From contig OZ239982.1 of assembly GCA_965197005.1 (NCBI GenBank), positions 930,001 through 994,000 on the forward strand: a DNA stretch of 64,000 nucleotides, given 5' to 3'. Below, piece after piece: positions 50,027-58,439 of the stretch. The stretch's first letter is position 1, and each line of letters begins with the position of its first letter. The stretch is from G965197005 sp965197005. Lineage in GTDB: Bacteria > Pseudomonadota > Gammaproteobacteria > Pseudomonadales > Oceanobacteraceae. A model generated the notes under the pieces. The model had not been told where the DNA came from. It worked only from the letters and a program-made list of their open reading frames with translations, and searched no databases. Made by a program: the position numbers and the translations under genes.

Positions 50027-51199
50027 TTATTTTTTATATTGGCTAAATAGCGGTAAAAAATGACGGCTGTATAGTATAAAACTGAGTAACCAGCAGGTTG
50101 CGGTTAAGTTTAGTAGAAAGCTGTAGTATGTAGGGTAGAGGTTGGCAGAGCCTCGTAATATCGCCCCAAAAACCAGTGCTGCTGAGGCAATGTTTACCCA
50201 GCGTTTTTGATTTAATGGTTTTTGGCTGTGTAATCTGCCTGCTATGGACATAACGGTAAATAAGGATAAACCTAATGTGCCAATCCCTAATAGGTGCCAG
50301 CCAATAGATGGGCTTAAGCGGAAAGTTAAATAGGCAATGCCTAAGCTGGCAAAGCCGAGCGCCATTAAGGCATAGATGCTGGCAATCATTAAGGGGTAGC
50401 GTTTGAGTATGGTTGTGCCAATGCGCCAGTCGTTAAATAGATTGATGATGGCGCAGGTGCTGGCAAGTGCCAGCCAGCCTAAAACGGCAAAGCTGACTTG
50501 TTTAAATTGTAGTTCAGCAAATAATAATGCAATGATAAATAGGCTGATTATACCAAGGGCAATATGGCGCATAGGCGGGCGTGGAATAAATTTAATGCTG
50601 CTGCCTGCTTGTTTTAGGTGCATATTAACAATCCGAAAGCTGATGCGCCCTAGTGCTAATAAAATAAATAGCATTAATATGCCTAAGGCTGCGTGCAGCC
50701 AAGGTAGTGTGGGGTTTTGGCTCAGTTGGGCGTAATCAAATCCCAGTCGGGTAAGCATAAATGCAATAAAGGTGTAGGCAAAGCTGGTGTGTCCTTTATT
50801 GCGATATTTAAATAAGGGAATAAATGCCCACCCAGCAAAGCCAAGTAATATGAACCAATGAAATAATCCGCTTAGAACTGAACAATTAAGTGCAATGCTG
50901 GCACGGGCAGCAAGCCAGCTTGCTGCAAGGCTGATAATAAGCCATTTTGGGGGGTGGGCAATGCTTAGAAAGCTGGGTAAGGCGGTGAATAAAAAACCCA
51001 GTAATGCCGCTAAAGAGACCCCAAAAATTAATTCGTGTAAATGCCAGCTAAGGCTATCCATATTGCTTGAGGGGGCGTTGATAAGCCCATTTAAAATGAG
51101 TATCCAAATAAAAATAGCGGTTGCGGCATAGATGGCAGTAAGGCTAAAAAATAGTCTAAAGGCTTCTTCGGTTAATTGTTGATAAATTCGCTTTAGCAT
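50027..51199 (-). CDS. nnrS: NnrS-family heme-copper membrane protein
   Basis: 390 residues with about twelve membrane segments. LSWHLHELIFGVSLAALLGFLFTALPSFL near the N-terminus and LGWLALASTCAIINLFNDWRIG, IGWHLLGIGTLGLSLFTVMSIAGRLHSQ further on match NnrS, including the conserved His residues (WHxHE, GW-H). NnrS relieves nitric-oxide stress in denitrifiers, which fits the nirK in this window. It overlaps the preceding ABC ATPase gene by 7 bp, so all are in one transcript. Confidence 0.9.
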   Translation of the reverse strand: MLKRIYQQLTEEAFRLFFSLTAIYAATAIFIWILILNGLINAPSSNMDSLSWHLHELIFGVSLAALLGFLFTALPSFLSIAHPPKWLIISLAASWLAARASIALNCSVLSGLFHWFILLGFAGWAFIPLFKYRNKGHTSFAYTFIAFMLTRLGFDYAQLSQNPTLPWLHAALGILMLFILLALGRISFRIVNMHLKQAGSSIKFIPRPPMRHIALGIISLFIIALLFAELQFKQVSFAVLGWLALASTCAIINLFNDWRIGTTILKRYPLMIASIYALMALGFASLGIAYLTFRLSPSIGWHLLGIGTLGLSLFTVMSIAGRLHSQKPLNQKRWVNIASAALVFGAILRGSANLYPTYYSFLLNLTATCWLLSFILYSRHFLPLFSQYKK

Positions 51200-51957
51200 G
51201 AAAATCCTAGGTTTTTACTCATGTTTTTATCTAGTCCAAAGGCTTGTTGTACTAGAGGTTCATCGAGTAATTCTTGTTGTAGGCGCATTAATGTTGGGTA
51301 GTCTCGCTGTGAGGGTGCAATATCGGGTTTGAGCTGTTTTACAATGCGCCCAGGGTTAGGTTGCATAATGATAATTCTATCGGCTAATCTTAGGGCTTCA
51401 CTTAACTGATGGGTAATCATAAATAAGGCGCAGTGCTGCTGTGTGAGGTAGTTTAATACATAGCGATACATGCGTTCTCTAAGCCCAATATCTAAGGCAG
51501 AAAAAGGTTCATCTAGGAGCATTAAATCAGGTTTTACCAGTAGCATACGTCCGAGAGCAACCCGCAGTTGCATGCCCCCTGATAGCGCATGAGGATATTG
51601 CGTATGGCTGCTTTTATCTAATTCTAGTGCTTGTGCCATCTGTTGCGCTTTGAGTAGGCGTGTGCTTTTGTTTACGCCTTGGGCTTTCAGTCCTAGGGCG
51701 AGATTTTCAAGGGTGGTTTTCCAAGGCAGAAGATTGGGCTTTTGAAATAGGCAGGCTGGCTTTTTAAATTCGTTTAAATAACTGTTTTCATCAACTTCAA
51801 GTAACCCTGCACAGATATGCATTAAGGTGGTTTTGCCACAACCAGAAGCACCGACTATGGCAACGCTTTCGCCTGCTTGTAGGCGCAAAAAAATATGTTC
51901 TAAAATGGGGGTGTTGGCATAGGAGAAATTAAGGTTTTTTAAGCAAAGTTGGCTCAT
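51193..51957 (-). CDS. ABC transporter ATP-binding protein (SsuB/TauB/NrtD type)
   Basis: 254 residues. GASGCGKTTLMHICAGLL (Walker A), HALSGGMQLRVALGRMLLVKPDLMLLDEPFSALD (signature, Walker B, D-loop), FMITHQLSEALRLADRIIIM (H-loop). Energises the permease encoded upstream (4-bp overlap). Family members import nitrate, taurine, alkanesulfonates or thiamine precursors; the substrate here is open. Confidence 0.93.
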   Translation of the reverse strand: MSQLCLKNLNFSYANTPILEHIFLRLQAGESVAIVGASGCGKTTLMHICAGLLEVDENSYLNEFKKPACLFQKPNLLPWKTTLENLALGLKAQGVNKSTRLLKAQQMAQALELDKSSHTQYPHALSGGMQLRVALGRMLLVKPDLMLLDEPFSALDIGLRERMYRYVLNYLTQQHCALFMITHQLSEALRLADRIIIMQPNPGRIVKQLKPDIAPSQRDYPTLMRLQQELLDEPLVQQAFGLDKNMSKNLGFSC

Positions 51958-52760
51958 ATTGCCTCGCGCCAGCGTTCTACATGACGTTTAATGGGTTCTA
52001 AAAAAGCGTATTCGACCACCAATAAAACGCTAACTAAGGCTAAAATCCAGCCGAGTGTGCCAGTGGTATTAAGTTGGCTTTGGGTTTGTGCCAGCTCTGC
52101 ACCAATGCCGTCAGCACTGGCGAGCAATTCTGCCATAACCACTACTTTCCAAGAGACCCCTAAGGCGTTAATCCAAGCAGGGAATACATAAGATAAAACG
52201 TGCGGTAATTGTACGTCAATTAGGGTTTGCCAGCTTGATAAACGCAGACTTTTTGCCATTAATAGTAATTCGTCATTTTGGGTACGCATACCCTGTAAGG
52301 CACCCATAAAAACCAGCGGAAAACTTGCCATCACTAAGGTTAAAATGGGTGTGCCATGTCCTGAGCCCAGCCAAATTAATGCCAGCACCAACCATGCAAT
52401 GGGCGGAATGCCGAGTATGAGGGTAATAATTGGGCGTGCCAGTAAACTGCTGGCAACGGTTGCGCCTACAATTATTCCCAATCCGGTGCCTAAAATAATC
52501 ACAATGAGATAGCCTGTTAGAGCACGATAGGCGGTAATTAATAGTACGTCTAAGGCATTATGTTGGGTAAATTCTTGTATGATCCAATTAAGTGTCTGTA
52601 GGGGGCTAGAGAGAATGAGCTCGCCAAATTGGTCGGCACCAAATTGCCAGAGTGCTAAGACTAAAAAAAGTGCTGCTAATGATGCCCAGCCTGAGTTGAG
52701 GTAAATCCATATAGCAAGTAAAAAGCGCGTTGTTGGTTTGAATATGTTTGCTGTAGACAT
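51954..52760 (-). CDS. ABC transporter permease (SsuC/TauC type)
   Basis: 268 residues, six membrane segments and the EAA-loop (MRTQNDELLLMAKSLRLSSWQTLIDVQLPHVLSYVFPA). LGTGLGIIVGATVASSLLARPIITLILGIPPIAWLVLALIWLG is typical of the BPD_transp_1 domain in this type. In one operon with the ATPase and nnrS. Confidence 0.92.
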   Translation of the reverse strand: MSTANIFKPTTRFLLAIWIYLNSGWASLAALFLVLALWQFGADQFGELILSSPLQTLNWIIQEFTQHNALDVLLITAYRALTGYLIVIILGTGLGIIVGATVASSLLARPIITLILGIPPIAWLVLALIWLGSGHGTPILTLVMASFPLVFMGALQGMRTQNDELLLMAKSLRLSSWQTLIDVQLPHVLSYVFPAWINALGVSWKVVVMAELLASADGIGAELAQTQSQLNTTGTLGWILALVSVLLVVEYAFLEPIKRHVERWREAI

Positions 52761-52778
52761 AAAATGCGACTAAATAAA

Positions 52779-52804
52779 ATCAGCCACTAGCATAGCGGCT
52801 GATT
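52779..52804 (-). terminator. Hairpin between binding-protein and permease genes
   Basis: AATCAGCCACTAG and CATAGCGGCTGATT form a stem; it may stabilise or partly end the binding-protein mRNA so that this component is made in excess. Confidence 0.6.
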
Positions 52805-52825
52805 TGTGTATGTGAAATAAATTTT

Positions 52826-53809
52826 TTAGTTGGAATAGTAAAATCTATCGTCAGGCAGTTTGCCTCCAACTAAAGCAGGCTTGTATTGCATGAGTTTATC
52901 AAAGAAAAATTCCAACTCAGCGCGTGAGTCTACTGCGCTAATAACCTGTGTTGGTACAACTTTAATGGATTCTGCAACGGCTTCTGGGGTTAGCATTTTA
53001 ATGCCTTTGGTGACTAACTTGGCACATTCTAATGGCTTTGCGTTACATTCTTTAGATGCACGAATGTAGGCTTTTTGAATGGCGTTGGCAACTTCTGGCT
53101 GTAAGGCTTCACCCTGAATGGCAATACCTGCTTGGGGAATTTTAGCCTCACGCTTAAACGTGTTTCCCCACTCTTTTTGTAGATTAATGGCGCGGCGCAA
53201 ATCGGGTGCAATGATTTTCATGGGGAAAGATTTGGATTTTTGTAATGCCATAGAAATAGCAGGCTCTGGTAGTAGGGCGTTATCGGCACGGCGTGTAATC
53301 ATCATTTTAACAATTGGCTGTGGGGTGCTCATGTAGTTGACGGTGACGTCTTTTTTTAAATTGATGCCCTGTTCTTTGGCAATGGTATGCAGCACGATGT
53401 CTGGCATGTCTCCACGAAATGGGATGTACAGTTCTTTACCTTTTAAATCGGCAAGGGTTTTGAGACTTTCATCACTTGAGACAATCCATAAAATTCCCCA
53501 AATAGAGATGTTGAGTAATTTTAGCTTAACGCCTTTGTTGTATAGGTTAGCACCTACATTCGACGGCACTGCCAAGACTTGCGCCTCGCCTTTAATTGCC
53601 ATGGCTCTTAATTGGTCTGGGGTGCGCCAAGGTTTAAAAACGACTTGTTCAGCAATGTCATTTAGGTAGCCTTTTTCGACCATGTATACCAGAGGGTTGG
53701 AAACGGTAACAGGTGGACCTGTTAGTACCAAGCGTTCTAGTTTTTTAGCTTGAGCTGGTGTGGCTATGGCGGTGGTAAATAAAAGCAGAATTAGTAAGAA
53801 ATGACGCAT
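52826..53809 (-). CDS. ABC transporter substrate-binding protein (NMT1/SsuA-like)
   Basis: I choose the ATG at 53809 (MRHFLLILLLFTTAIATPAQA, GGAGAA upstream), giving 327 residues; the open frame extends to 53884 without a better start. The mature part LVLTGPPVTVSNPLVYMVEKGYL, KPWRTPDQLRAMAIKGEAQVLAVPSNVGANLYNKG and MMITRRADNALLPEPAISMAL matches periplasmic NMT1/THI5-type proteins. The ligand is not readable. It opens the operon that ends with nnrS. Confidence 0.9.
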   Translation of the reverse strand: MRHFLLILLLFTTAIATPAQAKKLERLVLTGPPVTVSNPLVYMVEKGYLNDIAEQVVFKPWRTPDQLRAMAIKGEAQVLAVPSNVGANLYNKGVKLKLLNISIWGILWIVSSDESLKTLADLKGKELYIPFRGDMPDIVLHTIAKEQGINLKKDVTVNYMSTPQPIVKMMITRRADNALLPEPAISMALQKSKSFPMKIIAPDLRRAINLQKEWGNTFKREAKIPQAGIAIQGEALQPEVANAIQKAYIRASKECNAKPLECAKLVTKGIKMLTPEAVAESIKVVPTQVISAVDSRAELEFFFDKLMQYKPALVGGKLPDDRFYYSN

Positions 53810-54000
53810 AAAATTCTCCATAAATAAGAATAAGGTTAAGAATGAATGCAGATTAAAGCATAAAGCAGATAGATAAAAAAGCATTTTATATGCTTCTTTT
53901 GGCGCTTAATGATGCCCCCTGTACTTTTTAGATATAAAACAAACTTGTTGTTAGCGGGCTCACTTTCTCTTGATTTTATCACTGCCAGTATGCTCGGCTA

Positions 54001-54028
54001 CCAGCAACCAGCAACCAGCAACCAGCAA
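54001..54028. repeat. Heptanucleotide tandem array 3: (CCAGCAA)4
   Basis: Four exact CCAGCAA units in the gap after roxA. A third, unrelated 7-bp unit in one window supports a general process creating heptamer arrays in this genome. Confidence 0.93.
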
Positions 54029-54049
54029 CAAAAAGCACAGAATTAAGTA

Positions 54050-55228
54050 TTAATCCCAATACAGGTGCTGCTGGCAAATAAGCTGGCTCAGCAGTTGCTT
54101 GCTGGTTGGGTGGCTTAAAAATGAGGCAAGTTTTTGATTGCTGTAAGTGCGTTGATTGGCAAGATAAGCAAGCAGCTCAAGCTGTTCAATGGGGTAGCTT
54201 TGGGCTTGTCCTTGTACAAAAAACAGCAGGTGTTGCGCTTGTTGATAATAGGCAAAACGGGTTTTTTCGTCTTTATAGCAAGTCTTATGCGGTTGTGCGG
54301 TTATGTGCGCTAAACAGGCTTCAACTTCATCTTGCTCTAAAGGCTCTGGATTTAGCTCTGGGTACTTTCCAAAGGTGCTGAGGTTGCCTAAGGTGCGTGC
54401 TAAAAGCGCATCGTCATGGCTTAGATGATTAAGCATGGCTTTAATCGGTGCCAGTGCTTGTTGGGTGATTTTACCCGGCTGGTTGATGGCGTCGAATGTG
54501 GTATCTTGATAGCGCTGGCTATTGTCAGCACTGATAATAAGTTCATCAAGTAAGTGTTGTGCAACCTCACTCATAGAGGGTGAGCGAAAGCCAATGGAGT
54601 AGGTCATACATTCGCCACGAGCAATGCCGTAATGAGCAAGGGCAGGGGGCAGATATAGCATGTCTCCAGGGTTTAATAGCCAGCGTTCAGTTTCTTTAAA
54701 TTCTTGCAATAAGCGTATGGGTAAGCCTGCAATAAAGGGGTCTTGCTCGCTGCAAAACTGCCCTATGCGCCATTCCCGCTGTCCTTCTGCTTGTAGCAAA
54801 AATACATCATAGTAATCATAGTGTGCCCCGACGCTGCCACCGTCGGCGGCGTAGCTGACCATTAAATCGTCCATGCGCCAGTTCGGAATAAAATTAAAGG
54901 CTTGTAATATGTCTTGTGCCTCTGGTAGCCAATGGTCTAGGGCTTGAATAAGTAGTGTCCAATGGCTTTTAGGCAGTTGCTGATAGGTCTTTTCAGAAAA
55001 TGGTCCTTTTTTTAATTCCCAAGGTGGCATGTTTTTTTGGTAGTTAGATTGCGCCTGTTGCTCAATAATGATGCGTGATTCGATGTCTTCTTCAAGACTT
55101 AATCCTGCTAATTCTTCTTGGCTGATAAGTGGCGTAAAATTAGGCCAGGCTTGGCGAATAAGCAGCGGTTTTTTTTGCCAATAATCACGCAAAAATGTCT
55201 TAGCACTGAGCCCACCTAATAGTTGCAT
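54050..55228 (-). CDS. roxA: Ribosomal oxygenase RoxA (50S L16 arginine hydroxylase, YcfD)
   Basis: 392 residues from the ATG at 55228 (AGGAATATAAA upstream, 2 bp after the purB stop). MQLLGGLSAKTFLRDYWQKKPLLIRQAWP is the YcfD start, SVGAHYDYYDVFLLQAEGQREWRIG holds the HxD iron ligands and YLPPALAHYGIARG the distal His of the JmjC-type cupin. A C-terminal winged helix follows. Uses 2-oxoglutarate and O2 to hydroxylate ribosomal protein L16. purB-roxA is a common pair. Confidence 0.95.
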   Translation of the reverse strand: MQLLGGLSAKTFLRDYWQKKPLLIRQAWPNFTPLISQEELAGLSLEEDIESRIIIEQQAQSNYQKNMPPWELKKGPFSEKTYQQLPKSHWTLLIQALDHWLPEAQDILQAFNFIPNWRMDDLMVSYAADGGSVGAHYDYYDVFLLQAEGQREWRIGQFCSEQDPFIAGLPIRLLQEFKETERWLLNPGDMLYLPPALAHYGIARGECMTYSIGFRSPSMSEVAQHLLDELIISADNSQRYQDTTFDAINQPGKITQQALAPIKAMLNHLSHDDALLARTLGNLSTFGKYPELNPEPLEQDEVEACLAHITAQPHKTCYKDEKTRFAYYQQAQHLLFFVQGQAQSYPIEQLELLAYLANQRTYSNQKLASFLSHPTSKQLLSQLICQQHLYWD

Positions 55229-55229
55229 T

Positions 55230-56606
55230 TTATATTCCTTTTGCTTGTTCACTGGCGTTGCCAATATAGCTAGCAGGGGTTAGGGCTTTCAGTTCTGCTT
55301 TCACGTTATCGGGCAACTCTAAACTGTCAATAAAGCCTAACATGGCGGTTTGGCTCATGGCTTGTCCACGCGTAAAGGCTTTGAGTTTTTCATAAGGCTC
55401 GCTAATTAAGTATTTACGCATGACGGTTTGAATGGGCTCTGCGAGCACTTCCCAAGCGTTGTCTAAGTCGGCATTTAAACGAGCGGGGTTTACTTCCAAT
55501 TTACTGATACCTTTGAGTGTGGCTTGATAGGCAATCAAACTGTATGCCAAGCCTACACCCATATTACGCAGTACGGTAGAGTCGCTTAAATCACGCTGCA
55601 TGCGTGAAATAGGCAGCTTATTGGCAAGGTGGTTAAGCATGGCGTTGGCAAGCCCTAGGTTGCCTTCTGAGTTTTCAAAGTCGATGGGATTGACCTTATG
55701 CGGCATGGTGGACGAGCCAACTTCGCCTGCAATGGTTTTTTGTTTGAAGTAACCGATTGAAATATAGCTCCAAATATCACGGTCAAAGTCGATTAGAATG
55801 TTGTTGATACGAGTGATTAGAGCAAATAGCTCTGCCATATAGTCATGCGGTTCAATCTGCGTGGTATAGGCATTAAATTGTAAACCGAGTTGCTCAATAA
55901 ACTGCTGGGCATTACTTTGCCAGTCTATTTCAGGATAAGCCACTAAGTGTGCATTGTAGTTGCCCACTGCACCATTTATCTTGCCCAATAAAGGCACTTG
56001 TTTAAGTTGTTCAAGCTGGCGTTTAAGGCGTGCGCTGACATTGGCCATCTCTTTGCCTAAGGTGGTTGGTGAGGCGGTTTGTCCATGCGTGCGAGAGAGC
56101 ATTGGGGTCTCGGCAAAAGCATGTGCTAACTGGCTAATTTGCTCTGTAACCTCAGTTATAGCTGGCAGCAATACCTTATCTCGTCCTTGTTTAAGCATTA
56201 ACGCATGTGCGAGGTTGTTAATATCTTCAGAGGTGCAGGCAAAGTGTACAAATTCACTAATGGCGTTAAGTTCTTTGGCACAAGGGCTTTGTGCAAAGGC
56301 TTGTTTGATAAAATATTCGACGGCTTTTACGTCGTGGTTGGTGGTGCGTTCAATGTCTTTAATCTGCTCTCCATCAATAAGGCTAAAGTTGGCAACCAAT
56401 GAGTTTAAAAAGTCATTGGCGGCGGCAGACAGTTCAGGCACTTGGGTGATGTTGGGGTGCTGACTTAAACACTGTAGCCAGCGTACCTCCACCTCTACCC
56501 GTGCGTGCATTAAACCAAATTCAGAAAAAATAGCTGCAAGCGGTTCGGTTTTATTGGCATAGCGACCATCAATAGGGGAAACAGCAGTAAGTGAGGTCAG
56601 TGACAT
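55230..56606 (-). CDS. purB: Adenylosuccinate lyase
   Basis: 458 residues. SPIDGRYANKTEPL at the start, HFACTSEDINNLAHALML, SRTHGQTASPTTLGKEMAN, and the signature GEVGSSTMPHKVNPIDFENSEGNLGLANAM. Acts twice in purine synthesis (SAICAR and adenylosuccinate cleavage). The catalytic Ser of the SS-x-MPHK loop and the His in RTHGQ are present. Confidence 0.98.
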   Translation of the reverse strand: MSLTSLTAVSPIDGRYANKTEPLAAIFSEFGLMHARVEVEVRWLQCLSQHPNITQVPELSAAANDFLNSLVANFSLIDGEQIKDIERTTNHDVKAVEYFIKQAFAQSPCAKELNAISEFVHFACTSEDINNLAHALMLKQGRDKVLLPAITEVTEQISQLAHAFAETPMLSRTHGQTASPTTLGKEMANVSARLKRQLEQLKQVPLLGKINGAVGNYNAHLVAYPEIDWQSNAQQFIEQLGLQFNAYTTQIEPHDYMAELFALITRINNILIDFDRDIWSYISIGYFKQKTIAGEVGSSTMPHKVNPIDFENSEGNLGLANAMLNHLANKLPISRMQRDLSDSTVLRNMGVGLAYSLIAYQATLKGISKLEVNPARLNADLDNAWEVLAEPIQTVMRKYLISEPYEKLKAFTRGQAMSQTAMLGFIDSLELPDNVKAELKALTPASYIGNASEQAKGI

Positions 56607-56985
56607 AAAGTAAACACTCCAAAAATAGGTATAAAATTAATTAAAGGTAAAATAAAAGCGCATTCTACCTTAAAATGTAGAAAAACTCAGTGCAAATCTG
56701 CATGCTAGATACAATTTAAATATGAGTAATGCGATAGATGATTGTATATTTAAAATGGGCTGATTATGCAAACATACTCAATCTGTAATATAAGCCAGCT
56801 TGCAAATAATAAGTAAGTAAATATAAAAAAGAGATTAATCGTTGTATTTACAGCAGTGTACGCTTGTTTAATCTGGTATTTGTCTCATATTTGGCAGTTT
56901 TTTTAGCCTTAATGTTTAGATTGGGATAGTTTAAAATCTAACGTATCAATGCTACCATGCGCCTATTTTGTGTCTTGGTGTTTTT
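56607..56985. other. Intergenic region without gene
   Basis: 379 bp between divergent purB and the DedA gene, AT-rich. I see no RNA gene, ORF of useful length or clear operator; it should contain the promoters of both. Confidence 0.55.
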
Positions 56986-57552
56986 ATGTTAACAGATTTT
57001 TTAAGCTATTCAGATAACCCTTTATGGCTGGTTCTGGTGGTTATAGTCTCTACGTTTGCTTTAGAAGATTTAGCTATTATTGGTACGGCATTTTTAGCCG
57101 CTAATGGAAAAATTAGCCCAGAGGTGGCGTTTGCTGCTACTTTTGCAGGTATCTTTATTGGCGATGGATTTTTGTATTTTTTAGGGCGTATTGCACATTT
57201 AGTACCTTGGCTTGCCAGACGCTTTCATGCGCCGCTTATTCAGCGTCAGGTTATTCCTCTACAGCGTGCGCCTTGGCATCAGTTGGCACTGGTACGCTGT
57301 ATGCCAGGGCTTAGAACTTTTGGTTATATTGCTTGTGGTTTGGCAAAAGTGCCTATTAGCACCTTTGTTATTGCTAATGTGATTTCTATTTTTGTGTGGG
57401 CATTGACCTTATTTTCTATCGCCTATTTTTTAGGTAAGCAGTATGCTGATTTATTACATGACTGGTTGTGGATTTTATTACCAATAGCCCTAATTTTATT
57501 CGTACTTGGGCAAAGAAAGTTACGGCAAAAAATAGAACAAGAGAATGTATGA
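56986..57552 (+). CDS. DedA/VTT-domain membrane protein
   Basis: 188 residues from the ATG at 56986. FALEDLAIIGTAFLAANGKISPEVAFAATFAGIFIGDGFLYFLGRIA and LVRCMPGLRTFGYIACGLAKVPISTFVIANVIS match the DedA (VTT) family, with Glu and Arg residues of the putative proton-dependent lipid transporter site (ED, F/GD, R-x-x-PGxR). DedA proteins move undecaprenyl phosphate or other lipids. Its end overlaps or abuts the ZIP-like gene. Confidence 0.88.
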   Translation: MLTDFLSYSDNPLWLVLVVIVSTFALEDLAIIGTAFLAANGKISPEVAFAATFAGIFIGDGFLYFLGRIAHLVPWLARRFHAPLIQRQVIPLQRAPWHQLALVRCMPGLRTFGYIACGLAKVPISTFVIANVISIFVWALTLFSIAYFLGKQYADLLHDWLWILLPIALILFVLGQRKLRQKIEQENV

Positions 57553-57553
57553 T

Positions 57554-58279
57554 ATGAGTGTTTTAGATAGTATCATTATGGATATTGTTTTATACGCAGG
57601 CTTTGCTGGTATCACGGTGTTTTTAGGCGGTCTGCTTGCCAACTCGTTTGAGCACCATGTTAAAGAAAGCCCTGTTAAATATGAAATTGTACATATTTTA
57701 ATGTCTTTTGGGGCGGGTATTATTTTGGCGGCAGTGGCATTGGTGTTAGTGCCTAAAGGACTAGAAGAATTAAGTGTTATCCCTGCGGTAAGCTCTTTTT
57801 TAGCAGGCAGTTTGCTATTTATGTTACTGGATATGCAGTTGGCAAAAAGGGGTGGACAAACCTCTACATTACTTGCAATGCTGCTGGATTTTATTCCAGA
57901 ATCCATTGCATTAGGTGCTGTATTTGCACTTGATACAGAAATGGCTATTTTATTAGCGGTATTTATCGGGCTGCAAAATTTACCCGAAGCATTTAATTCA
58001 TTTCGTGATTTAGTACAAAGTGGTTTTAGTGTGGGCAAAACCCTATTTATCTTTTTTGTACTTAGTTTTTTTGGTATAGCAGGTGCGTTATCAGGACATT
58101 TGTTGCTGCAAGAACACGCCTTTTTAACCGCTCATCTGATGCTATTTGCCAGTGGCGGTATTTTATATTTGTTGGTGCAAGATATTATTCCAGAAAGTAA
58201 ATTAGCCAATAGTTACGGCTCTTCTTTGGGTGCTTGTGCTGGCTTTTTAATTGGTATTGTTGGTGAGAAACTAATATAA
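57554..58279 (+). CDS. ZIP-like metal transporter
   Basis: 241 residues from the ATG at 57554; the ATG at 57545, inside the dedA end, is possible too. Seven to eight membrane segments; LDFIPESIALGAVFAL, VFIGLQNLPEAFNSFRDLV and VQDIIPESKLANSYG carry the (D/N)-x-x-PE metal motifs of ZIP proteins. The first His of the family motif HxxPE is replaced by Asp or Asn, so the transported metal may differ. Confidence 0.82.
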   Translation: MSVLDSIIMDIVLYAGFAGITVFLGGLLANSFEHHVKESPVKYEIVHILMSFGAGIILAAVALVLVPKGLEELSVIPAVSSFLAGSLLFMLLDMQLAKRGGQTSTLLAMLLDFIPESIALGAVFALDTEMAILLAVFIGLQNLPEAFNSFRDLVQSGFSVGKTLFIFFVLSFFGIAGALSGHLLLQEHAFLTAHLMLFASGGILYLLVQDIIPESKLANSYGSSLGACAGFLIGIVGEKLI

Positions 58280-58439
58280 ACAAATACTTATATAAAATCA
58301 TTTAAATTCAGTCTGGCTAAATGGTAGATAATTTATAGGTATTGTGCATAATAATCAGTTCTTCAATAAGGGTTAATAAAATTGAGATACAATTAAGCCC
58401 TAAACAATGTAAATTTTATAATTAATAAGAGGCATAGGT

